DNA of 53,112 nucleotides from Variovorax sp. E3 (lineage in GTDB: Bacteria > Pseudomonadota > Gammaproteobacteria > Burkholderiales > Burkholderiaceae_C), in NCBI RefSeq assembly GCF_016082275.1, contig NZ_MOWM01000037.1, positions 1-53,112 of the forward strand, given 5' to 3'. A model generated the notes under the pieces. It was not told the origin of the DNA and ran no database searches. It saw only the letters and a program-made list of their open reading frames with translations. Position numbers and translations under genes: made by a program. Shown here in pieces: positions 14,201 through 22,619 of this stretch. Numbering within the stretch: the first letter of the stretch is position 1; every line of letters begins with the position of its first letter.

Positions 14201-14422
14201 GTGCGCAACGACACGCTCTCCGGTTTCGAGACACCCCACAACGTGCACCGACAGCATTTCTTCGACAGCCGGCCCGTGCACCGCTTCCTCAGGGACGGCA
14301 TCCTGGCCGCGCAGCAGGCCGACTGGCGCAGCCCGTTCCCCGACGCACCCGCATGGAAGCGCGCGCTCGACGCCCAGTTCGACACGCTGATGGACCGCAT
14401 GCTGCTCGGGGAGGACGACTGA
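11202..14422 (+). CDS. Clp-family double-AAA+ ATPase A with PCRF-like C-terminus (one frame break)
   Basis: First of three tandem paralogues. It is about 1073 residues once one missing base near 12987-12992 is restored (NLGA then continues SVMQRTPMGLG). Order: a family-specific N-terminal domain (1-180); AAA+ D1 with Walker A GAESSGKT (about 214) but Walker B degenerated to YVGHLAEL; AAA+ D2 with GPTGVGKT (about 484), DELEKAHPS, TSNLGA and FRPELFNRID, all intact; the small C-domain; an acidic/basic linker DEKRDEKRDDKREEK (about 922); and a segment matching the PCRF domain of release factors (ELKGPAVFDYFRQESGVWRI, about 965-985). There is no long middle coiled coil, so it is ClpA-like rather than ClpB-like. 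GTG 11202 is the first standard start, but homology to gene B begins earlier, at about 11166, where only ATT is available 8 bases after AGGA. Function unknown; presumably a protein-remodelling unfoldase. Confidence 0.8.
13967..14002 (+). repeat. Three tandem 12-bp units coding the charged linker of ATPase A
   Basis: GACGAAAAGCGC occurs twice exactly and a third time with one change (GACGACAAGCGC). The repeat keeps frame and encodes DEKRDEKRDDKR, a flexible charged linker inside the C-terminal region of ATPase A. Confidence 0.9.
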
Positions 14423-17400
14423 TGAGCGGACGCGGCAGCCTGCGCATTCCGGTCTTCGTCACGCACCGCAAGGAAGCGGGCTACCGGCTGCGCTGCCTGT
14501 TCCTGCCCGAGATCGACGCAACGGCCGCGCGCTACGAGGTGGCGCTGAACAAGCTGCGCCAGGCCATCGTGCATCACTTCCTCGGCACGCGCAGCACGCG
14601 CGCCACGCTCGACGAGCGCCTGTGGCTCAGCTTCGCGCCCGAGTTGCGCTTCGAGCTCGTGCCGCTGGGTTTCGACAGCGGCCGTCGCTGGGTCGAGGGC
14701 GCATTCGCCGCGGCGCACTTCACGATCGACGGACGCCGCTACGCCTGCCTGCCGCAGCTCGACGGCCTGGTGGCCGACCTCGGCGAATCGCACCTGGACA
14801 AGGCCGAGCGTACCGAGCGGCTGGTCGCCGGCATCCAGGCCTGGTTCCGCGAGCAGCGCAAGGAGCGGGGCGACGCCTTCGACCCGCTGCGCTACCTGGC
14901 CGCGCCGAACGACGAACTCGGCGAGCTCGAAATCTCGATGCACCTGGCGCAAGGGCGCTTTCCGTTCGAGAGCGAGCACGACCTGCGCACCGCGATGCGC
15001 GACGACGGCATAGGCGACGGCCCCACCGAGATGGCGCGCGCCGCCGTCGACCTGAACGATCTCTACCCGGACGGACTGACCCGGGCCATCCTGCGCGACG
15101 ACGCGATCGAGGAACTGGGCCGCGCGATCTACCGGCCCGACGGCGGCGCGGGGGCCATCGTGCTCGTCGGCCCGCGCGGAGCCGGCAAGACGGCGCTGGT
15201 GCACGGCGCGCTGCAACGCTTCATGGTCTGCGAGACCGGTCGCGACCGCGCCAAGCTGCAGAAGATCTGGCAGCTCGATCCGATGCGCGTGATCTCCGGC
15301 ATGAGCGTGATCGGCCAATGGCAGCGCCGCATGGCCGTGCTGCTGCAGCACCTGCAGTTCCGCCTGCGCGACGATTTCCGCATCGCCAAACCCGACCACC
15401 TGTACTGCGACAACCTCGTCGCGCTGCTCGCGATCGGCAAGAGTTCGCAGAACACGCTGACGCTGGCCGACGTGCTGCGCCCGCTGCTCGAGAAACGCGC
15501 CTTCACCATGATCGGCGAAGCCACGCCCGAGGCCTGGCAGAAGGTGCAGCAGCGCGACCGCCGCTTCGCGGAGCTGTTCCGCGTGATCCGCGTGGAGCCG
15601 CCGTCGCGCGCGGCGGCCATCCGCATGGTGGGCTGGCGCCGCGCCGAACTGGAGCGGCAGCACGAGTGCCGCATCGGCGCCGGCGCGGTGGCCGAGCTGC
15701 TGAAGATGGAGCGCCGCTTCGCCGCCGACGAGGTGCTGCCGGGCTCCGCGATCCGCGTGCTCGACCGGCTCGCCGTGCGTCATGCGCGCGGCGAGGTCGG
15801 CCGCGCCGAAGTGCTAGCCGCGTACACCGCCGCGTACCACTTCCGCGAGAAGCTGTTCTCGCGCCAGGTCGGCCTGGCCCCGGCCGAAGCCGCGGCGCAT
15901 TTCGCGGCGCGGCTGATCGGCCAGCCCGAGGCGCGCGCGCAGCTGGTCGACGTGGTCGCGCTCATCAAGTCCGGCCTGGCGGCGCCGGGCAAGCCGCTGT
16001 CGTCGCTGCTGTTCATCGGCCCGACCGGCGTCGGCAAGAGCGAGGCGGCCAAGCTGCTGGCCGACTTCCTGTTCGAGGACGAAGGCGGGCTGGTGCGCTT
16101 CGACATGAACGAGTACGTCGACGGCGACGCCGCCGGCCGCCTGATCGGCGATGCCTACCGTCCCGACGGCCAGCTCACCGCCGCCGTGCGCCAGCGCCGC
16201 GCCTGCGTGCTGCTGCTCGACGAGATCGAGAAGGCGCATCCGTCGGTGCACGACCTGCTGCTGCAGGTGCTCGGAGAAGGCCGGCTGACCGATGCACTGG
16301 GGCGCACCACCGACTTCTCGCAATGCGTGGTCGTGCTGACCTCGAACCTGGGTGCCAGCGCGGCGAGTCGCCACACCGGCTTCGTGCGGCAGGAGGCCGA
16401 TGCGGCCCACACCTACCGCGAGGCGGTCGAGCGCTTCTTCCGGCCCGAATTCCTGAACCGCATCGACCAGGTCGTCGGCTTCACGCCGCTGGGCGCGGAC
16501 GACATCGCGGCCATCGCCCGGCTGCAACTGGAGCGCGTGCTGGCACGCGACGGCTTCGTGCGCCGGCTGACGTTCCTGAACGTGTCGGCGCAGGCGCTGG
16601 ACCATCTGGCGCGGCTTGGCCACGACGAGACGCTCGGCGCGCGGGCGCTGAAGCGCGGCATCGAGCGCGCGCTGACGCAACCCATCGCGCAGCGGCTCGC
16701 GGCGTCGCACAGCGGCCAGCCGATGCTGCTGGACGTGGCCTTCGGCGAGGGCGCGCTGACCACCCGCGCCACCGTGCTCGACTACGCCGCGCGGCGCGCG
16801 GTCCCGCTGCCGGAAGACACCGGCTCGGCCGCCGGCTACCAGGCGCTGGCCGCCGTCGCCGATGCGCTGCGCGAGCGCCTGCGCGCGCAACTCGACGCGG
16901 CACCGGCCGAGGCCGAAGCACTGGCGCTGCGCGCGCTGCAAGTGCGGCTGGACCCGCTGCGCGAAGTGTTGGCACGCCGCAGCTGGGATCTGGCGGAGCG
17001 CCGCATCGCACCGGGACGCGCAGTCAAGCAGAACCAGCCACGGCCGCGCGAATGGCGCGCGACGGGCCACCAGCAGGTGCTCGACGACTTGGTGGCGCAG
17101 CAGGACATCCGCGACTTCTTCGAGCAGCTGTTCGCGGGCGCATCGCCCCTGCGCGGCATGGACACCGAACTCGTGCGCTGGCAGCTCGAGATCGACCTGC
17201 TCGCCAGCCGCGCCGACAGCCTCGGCCGGCACGGCATCGAGCGCGTGGCCGTGGAGATCCTGCCGCTGCAGACCGGCGCCGGCGAGGCCGCCGTGCAGAC
17301 CGCGTGGGCCGACTACGCGGCGCTGATCGCACAGCTCGACCTGCACGAACTGCCGTCGCCGCGCGCGGCGTGCGCTGCTTCGAAGGCATCGGCCTGCGCG

Positions 17401-17702
17401 ATGCGTTCGCCGGGGAATGCGGCATCCACCTCTGGTACGCCGGCGACGACCGGCCGCTGCCGCTGGCGGTGCGGCTGCTGCCCGCGTCGGAGGATGCGGA
17501 TGCCGATGCGGTCGCCTTGCCGCTGCCCACCGAGATCGTGCGGCTGCGCCTGGAGCCCGCGCGCCCCGGCGACCACCGCCGTCTGACCGACCTGCGCTCC
17601 GGCCGGGTGCGCAAGTTCAGCGGCCCGCTCACCGAAGAAGACTGGCGCCTGCTGCTGTGGGACGCCCGCGCCGCGGCGCGCGCACCCGCCGCGCAGGACT
17701 GA
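14422..17702 (+). CDS. Clp-family double-AAA+ ATPase B with PCRF-like C-terminus (one frame break)
   Basis: Second paralogue, about 1093 residues after restoring one base near 17358-17370 (the frame then continues RGVRCFEGIGLRDAF). The N-terminal domain contains LPEIDATAARYEVALNKLRQ. D1 has Walker A GPRGAGKT (about 251) with a weakened Walker B, YCDNLVALL (Glu replaced by Asn). D2 is complete: GPTGVGKS (about 533), DEIEKAHPSVHDLLLQVLGE, TSNLGAS, FRPEFLNRID, and sensor 2 LGARALKR. The tail (about 940-1015) resembles PCRF: VEILPLQTGAGEAA recalls the release-factor EIRAGxGGDEA, and GIGLRDAFAGECGIHLWY recalls GxGAYxxLKxExGVHRV. No GGQ is present. Its ATG at 14422 overlaps the stop of A by one base, so the two are coupled. 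A hydrophobic-Gly-hydrophobic loop (HTGFVRQ) sits where ClpA has its ClpP-binding IGL. Confidence 0.82.
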
Positions 17703-17724
17703 ACGAGAAAAGACCCGCATCCGC

Positions 17725-19993
17725 ATGGCCACGCTTTCGTACCCCCTGGTGTGCTGGCAGCTCGACGACACGTCCGTCTGCGGCCTCTTGCTCGGCACCG
17801 ACTTCCAGGTGATCGAGCGCAACGCGCGCCGCGTGAAGGCCGCGCTGGCCGAGACCCTGCAGCGCGAACGCGAGCGCGACGGCTATGTGCCCGAACCCGA
17901 CATCGGCAACGCGCGGCTCAAGCTCGTGCACGTGTCGGTGAACCTCGCGCACCGCACCGACAAGGGCAGCTTTCCGGTGCCCCGCGCCGCCGATTTCCAC
18001 GTGGCCGCCGTGTTCGGCGAGAACGAGGAAGACGCTACGCCAAGTGCTACCTGCCCTGGCTCGACCAGAGCTTCTACTACTACGACGACGCACAGCTGCC
18101 GGTGCTGATCGAGCACTACACACGCGAATGCCTCGACGGCATTTCGCCCGAGGCCGCGCAGCGCTTCCTGATGCCCGCCGCGCCGTGGCTCGACCAGATC
18201 GACGTGCGGCGCGACGACAAGGCCACGCACCGGCAGCATGTGCCGCGCCACCTGCGCGAGGCCTGCACGCAGCTCGACGCCGTGGCCGACCGCCTGCCCG
18301 AGACCGGCGCGCGCCGCGGCCTGCATGTGTTTCCGGAAGTGGCGTGGGAGCAGGGCGCGCTGGTCGACGAGATCGCGGCGCGGCTCGCGCGCGGCGGCAA
18401 CCTGCTGCTCGTCGGCGAGCCCGGCGTGGGCAAGAGCGTGGTGATCCTCGAGGCGATCCGCAAGGCGCACCGCCTGACCGCCGCGCGCGACGCGCCGCCG
18501 ACCTTCTGGCGCAGCCATGCCGAGCGGCTCGTCGGCCGCGCGAAGTACCTCGGCGAATGGCAGGCGCTGTGCGACCGCACGGTCGAATGGCTGGACATGA
18601 CCAGCGGCCTGCTGTGGGTGACCGACTTCGTGAACCTGCTGCAGATCGGCGGCGAGAGCCCCGAGGACTCGATGGCCGCCTACCTGCTGCCGGCGCTGCG
18701 CCGCGGCACGCTGCGCCTGGTCGGCGAGGCCAACCCCAGCGAGCTCGAGATCGCGCGACAGCGGCTGCCGGGGTTCATCGACTGCTTCGAGACCCTGCGC
18801 CTGCCCGAAATGGACAGCATGCGCGCGCGCCGCGTGCTCGACCTGTTCGCGGGCCATGCGAAGAACGCGCTATCGATCGACATCGAGCGGCCGGCGCTGG
18901 ACACCGCCTACCGGCTGCTGAACCGCTACGTGCGCTACGACCGCTTCCCGGGCAAGGCCGTGCGCTTCTTCGGCGACTGCGTGCGCGAGGCCATCGCCGC
19001 GCAGGCGGACGTGGTGACGGAGACCGCGGCCATCGCGCATTTCGCGAAAAGCACCGGCCTGCCCGAGAGCTTCCTGCGCGACGACCAGCCGCTGGACGAC
19101 ACGCAGGTGCACGACTTCTTCGCGCGGACGCTGTTCGGCCAGGACGCGGCCATCGGCCATCTGAAGGACGTGGTCTACCTGTTCAAGGCCGGGCTGAACG
19201 ACCCCGCCAAGCCGATCGCCACGCTGCTCTTCGCCGGCCCGACCGGTGTCGGCAAGACGGCGGCGGCCAAGGCGCTGGCGCGCTACTTCTTCGGCGCGGG
19301 CGGTGGCGCGGACCCGCTGTTCCGCATCGACATGAGCGAGTTCCAGCACGCGTTCCAGATCGCGCGGCTGATCGGCACGGGCACGCGGCCCGGCAAGCTG
19401 GTGGAGCATGTGCGGCAGCAGCCGTTCTCGGTCGTGCTGCTCGACGAGATCGAGAAGGCCGACGCTCGGTGTTCGACCTGCTGCTGACGGTGCTCGACGA
19501 AGGCCGGCTGCGCGACAGCCGCGGCCGCCTGACGGACTTTCGCAGCACCGTGATCGTGATGACCACCAACCTGGGCGTGCGCCACGGCGCGTCGCTGGGG
19601 TTCGGCGAAACGGCGGGCGGGGACAACGTGGTGCACGACATCCGGCAGTTCTTCCGGCCGGAGTTCTTCAACCGCATCGACCGCGTGGTGCCGTTCGCGC
19701 CGCTGTCGCGCACGGCCATCGAGGCCATCGCGGTGCAGGAGCTGGAAGCGATCGCGCAGCGCGAAGGGCTGGTGCGCCGGGGCGTGCGCCTGAAGTTCGC
19801 GCCCGAGGTGATCGCGTTCGTGGCGGACAGGGGGTTCAGCCCGAAGTACGGCGCCCGGCCGCTGCAGCGCGCGGTCGAGCAGCACGTGGTGGCGGCGGTG
19901 GCGCGCACGATGTTCGGGCCGGTGGCCGACGGGGCTTGCCTGGACGTGCTGCTGCTGGACGGGGCGGTCGTGGCGAAAACCGCCGGCGGTTGA
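17725..19993 (+). CDS. Clp-family double-AAA+ ATPase C (two frame breaks)
   Basis: Third and shortest paralogue, about 756 residues after restoring single bases near 18034 (GENEED then RYAKCYLPWLDQSFYYYDD) and near 19465 (EKAD then SVFDLLLTVLDEGRL). It has the shared N-terminal domain, D1 with Walker A GEPGVGKS (about 231) and a degenerate Walker B (WVTDFVNLL, Glu replaced by Phe), and D2 with GPTGVGKT (about 504), DEIEKAD, TTNLGVR, FRPEFFNRID and sensor 2 YGARPLQR. It ends soon after the small domain (AVVAKTAGG) and lacks the PCRF-like extension of A and B. A loop reading SLGFGE lies at the ClpP-loop position. It starts 22 bases after gene B and closes the cluster. It meets a convergent gene only 3 bases after its stop. 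Confidence 0.8.
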
Positions 19994-19996
19994 GCG

Positions 19997-20668
19997 TCAG
20001 CGCTGCTGGGGGCAGCCCAGCCTGAACTGCCGGTCGCGCGTGCGCTGCCGGTCCTGGCGCAGGTCGTCCTGCGAATACGCGCCTTGCGGCTGCCGCCCGA
20101 CGGCATCGATCCACTTGATGTGTTCGGCCAGCCCGGCGCACTCGGCCATGCCGTCCACGGCGTTCTGCGCAACTTGCCGTTCGTACCGGTGCTGTTGCGC
20201 GGCGATGGCGGCGTTGTCCCGTATCGATGCTTCTCGTGCTTCCACGCTCATGCCGTCCGCGATGTTCACGTCGCGCCGCAGGCGGACCGTGGTGGCGCGC
20301 GATCCCTCGGGGCATGGGCCATCCGAATAGGCGGCTTTGCCGGAAGGGGTCAGGCACTTAGTCACCTCGAAGGTGTCTGGCCCGGTCGCGTCAGGCGATG
20401 TCGGAAGCGGAGAGGGCGCGGGCCGGGCGACCTGCGCAGGCGGCGCGCCGCGTGAAGACGGCGCCGCCATCGGCGCATCGGATGGCCGCGCGGCGCGTTG
20501 TTGTCCCAACAGCCACTCCGCGCCCAGATAGAACAGGTACACCGTCAGCACAGCCAAGGCCAACCACAACAACCAATGCCGCTCCGGCTTGGGCCGCAGG
20601 CCTTGCTCCCAGGCACTCATCGCCTCGCGGCGTTCGCGCATCGGGTCGTGGTCGTCGTCGGGCTTCAT
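19997..20668 (-). CDS. Single-pass membrane protein with DUF4124-like C-terminal region
   Basis: The 223-residue product has a charged cytoplasmic N-terminus, one hydrophobic helix (WLLWLALAVLTVYLFYLGAEWLL, about residues 32-54), a Pro/Ala/Ser linker, and a region like the DUF4124 or secreted Cys-containing type (EVTKCLTPSGKAAYSDGPC), with further Cys near the end (AECAGL, RLGCPQQR). Cysteine pairs outside the membrane suggest a disulphide-bonded periplasmic part. Function unknown. It is convergent with the ATPase cluster. Confidence 0.6.
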   Translation of the reverse strand: MKPDDDHDPMRERREAMSAWEQGLRPKPERHWLLWLALAVLTVYLFYLGAEWLLGQQRAARPSDAPMAAPSSRGAPPAQVARPAPSPLPTSPDATGPDTFEVTKCLTPSGKAAYSDGPCPEGSRATTVRLRRDVNIADGMSVEAREASIRDNAAIAAQQHRYERQVAQNAVDGMAECAGLAEHIKWIDAVGRQPQGAYSQDDLRQDRQRTRDRQFRLGCPQQR

Positions 20669-20721
20669 GAGGCCGCAGTATCCACGGCCCGCCCCCCGGG
20701 GGCTCGTGTCGGAGCGACGCT

Positions 20722-20979
20722 TCAGCGCCGGGGCGTCCCCCAGTTCCCCGCCTGCAACACCCCCGCCAGCCTGGCGGCCCCACCCGTCCCGCTCGCCGCC
20801 CGCCCGATCAGCGCACCGCCCGCGGCCCCCGCCGCGATGCGCGCCAGAAACGACCGGCTGCGTCCCGCCGCCAGCAGCAGCAACACGCCTGCGCCCAGCA
20901 CCACGAGGTGCTCACCGGGGTAGTCCGCCCGCTGGGCGTCCACGCGCTTGAACTCGTTGATCGTCGATTCGATGGTCAT
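20722..20979 (-). CDS. Small hypothetical membrane protein
   Basis: This 85-residue protein has a polar start (MTIESTINEFKRVDAQRADY), a hydrophobic helix (HLVVLGAGVLLLLAAG), a basic turn (RSRSFLAR), and a Gly/Ala-rich second helix (IAAGAAGGALIGRAASG) with glycine-zipper spacing. Two short membrane helices are likely. A ribosome site (AAGGAGC) lies just before the ATG at 20979. No family is recognised; it is plausible because of its start, ribosome site and codon use. Confidence 0.55.
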   Translation of the reverse strand: MTIESTINEFKRVDAQRADYPGEHLVVLGAGVLLLLAAGRSRSFLARIAAGAAGGALIGRAASGTGGAARLAGVLQAGNWGTPRR

Positions 20980-21290
20980 GGCCGAAGCTCCTTTTCCGTA
21001 GTTCAGCCCTTCTTAGCCCTCCGCGCGATGCACCGCTGTAGGCCTGGGCCATGCACCCGTGCGGAATCCGCCACCAAAACGCGCCCCGACAGGCCGGATC
21101 AGGGTTTCCGTGGAGTCTGTTAGCAAATGTGGCTTGCGTGGCCGTCACACGGGCGTCACCAGCTATGAAAACAATAGCATTCACCTTTCGAGCGAGGATC
21201 GTTCCTCGTAAACGCTATATCTAGCCCGACTCTTGCTAAGCAAAATCCTCGTCGGATTTCACGTTACGCAAGATCGAGGACCACACAGCA
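20980..21290. other. 311-base intergenic region (divergent promoters, one family repeat)
   Basis: It separates the small membrane gene (minus) from the first exported paralogue (plus). It holds the stem-loop repeat at 21162-21178 and a perfect CGAGGA / TCCTCG hairpin with a 4-base loop (21193-21208), which could lie in the leader of the downstream gene. The segment from about 21160 to 21260 is less GC-rich than its surroundings, as expected for promoters. I could not assign convincing -35/-10 pairs. Confidence 0.4.
21162..21178. repeat. GCTAT-loop-ATAGC short intergenic repeat (copy 1)
   Basis: Five-base arms GCTAT and ATAGC flank the A-rich loop GAAAACA. Two similar elements occur at 22516 and 34095. 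I associate this short hairpin family with Comamonadaceae genomes from memory. Confidence 0.5.
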
Positions 21291-21812
21291 ATGAACCCTA
21301 AGCGTTTCCGCCGGCCCGTGGCCGTGCTGGTATTGGGCGGCGCAGCAGCACTCCTCGGGGCCGTGACTTCGGCCCATGCGTTCTCGAATCCGCCCATCCA
21401 GGTGGCGCAGGGCATCGAATACATGTCGGGCGGCTCCGCCAAGGACGAGGCCGCCTTCATGGAAATGGTGTCGCCCCGCTGGGCCGCGACCATCGAATTC
21501 GGCGTGAGCGACGGCAAGGGCGCGCAGCAGCCCGGCTTCCCGGCCAAGGCCTCGATCGAGGTGCGCCAGAAGTACACCGGCCAGCCGATCATGAGCGTGC
21601 AGACACAGGCGCCCTACATGCTGGCGCGCCTGAATCCTGGCGCCTACGACGTGAACGTGACGCTGGGCGGCCTGACGCTCACGCAGTCGCTGGTGGTGAT
21701 CGCCGGCGTGCCGGCGCGTGCCTCGTTCGTGTGGCCGTCGAACTTCGACATGGCCTCGGTCACGCCGCCGCTGCCGCAGGCGCTGGCGCAGACCGCCTCG
21801 AACACCCGCTGA
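21291..21812 (+). CDS. Exported protein with Ig/transthyretin-like C-terminal part (paralogue 1)
   Basis: The 173-residue product has a signal peptide (basic MNPKRFRRP, hydrophobic VAVLVLGGAAALLGAV, cleavage near AHA-F, about residue 30). The mature part begins with SNPPIQVAQGIEYMSGG and ends with a beta-rich segment (ARLNPGAYDVNVTLGGLTLTQ...ASFVWP) that resembles carboxypeptidase regulatory-like or transthyretin-like folds. The next gene encodes a clear paralogue with the same order of motifs. Probably periplasmic; role unknown. The stop is followed by A-rich sequence and a GC-rich inverted repeat. Confidence 0.75.
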   Translation: MNPKRFRRPVAVLVLGGAAALLGAVTSAHAFSNPPIQVAQGIEYMSGGSAKDEAAFMEMVSPRWAATIEFGVSDGKGAQQPGFPAKASIEVRQKYTGQPIMSVQTQAPYMLARLNPGAYDVNVTLGGLTLTQSLVVIAGVPARASFVWPSNFDMASVTPPLPQALAQTASNTR

Positions 21813-21937
21813 TAAAAAAGAAGAAAAGAAGCGCACGCGCGCATGGCGGCGCGCGCTTCGGTCAGCCTTTCCTAAGTCGCGCCCCGCAAAGTGGCGCGGT
21901 GGCTACTCGCCACGACGATCAGGAAAGGACCCAGACC

Positions 21938-22426
21938 ATGACTTCCCGCTTTTCACCCTCGCGCATGCGGCCCCTGGCGGCCGCGCTGCTGTGCGGTGCC
22001 GTGCTGCTCGGCGCGTTCTCGTCGGCGCAGGCCGCGGTGAACCCGCCGATCTACATGACGCACGGCGTCGAGTACATGAGCGGCGGCATCGGCAGCGACG
22101 AAGCCCAGCTGATGGAAACGGTGTTGCCCCGCTGGCCCGCGAGCTTCGAGTTCGCGATCAAGGACCACAAGGGCGCCGAGTTCGCGGCCAACGTGCATGT
22201 GACGGTGCGCGACAGCAGCGGCGTCGCGCTGCTGGACAACGTGGTGTCGGGCGGCCCGTTCATGGTGGCCCGGCTCGACCCAGGCAACTACGAGGTCGAG
22301 GCCCGTCTGGGCAGCCAGGTGCTGAAGCAGCAGCTGCGCGTGCCGCAGGGCGCGTCCGCCAAGGCGACCTTCGTCTGGCCGGCGGGCACCGACATGGCTT
22401 CGGCCGGCACGCGCGCGGTGCAGTAA
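21938..22426 (+). CDS. Exported protein, paralogue 2 of the tandem pair
   Basis: The start is the ATG at 21938, after an AGGAAAGGA ribosome site, because it gives a standard signal peptide (MTSRFSPSRMRPLAAALLCGAVLLG..., cleavage near AQA-A). An open frame extends upstream but reads out of frame through its neighbour. The 162-residue protein shares with the preceding one the pattern NPPI...G-EYMSGG...DEA..ME-V-PRW, then VARLDPGNYEVEARLG and ATFVWP. The tandem arrangement indicates a local duplication. Function unknown. Confidence 0.75.
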   Translation: MTSRFSPSRMRPLAAALLCGAVLLGAFSSAQAAVNPPIYMTHGVEYMSGGIGSDEAQLMETVLPRWPASFEFAIKDHKGAEFAANVHVTVRDSSGVALLDNVVSGGPFMVARLDPGNYEVEARLGSQVLKQQLRVPQGASAKATFVWPAGTDMASAGTRAVQ

Positions 22427-22515
22427 CCCGCGAAAGTGGGCGCCGGCACCGCATGCCGCCGGCGCCGATTTTCGGGCGACGGTCGGGCCTACAACGCCCG
22501 CTATCCGGGCGCCGA

Positions 22516-22534
22516 CGCTATAGAAAAAATAGCG
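22516..22534. repeat. CGCTAT-loop-ATAGCG short intergenic repeat (copy 2)
   Basis: Six-base arms flank AGAAAAA. It belongs to the same stem-loop type as 21162 and lies between the second exported paralogue and the metallophosphoesterase gene. Confidence 0.5.
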
Positions 22535-22619
22535 GCTTGCGCGCCTTCGGGTGCCTTGAATGCGCGGCATGCGCCTTGCAGATGGTGTATCCCGGGCAGT
22601 GCCCGATCCCATTGCCCCG

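Noticed and set aside
11202..14422. ClpV or ClpB of a type VI secretion system
   Set aside because: No other secretion genes are near, the N-terminal domain differs, and the middle coiled coil is absent.
11166..19993. Decayed pseudogene cluster
   Set aside because: Apart from single-base losses the three ATPases keep full coding content, all D2 motifs and normal codon use; yidC and creC show the same kind of break.
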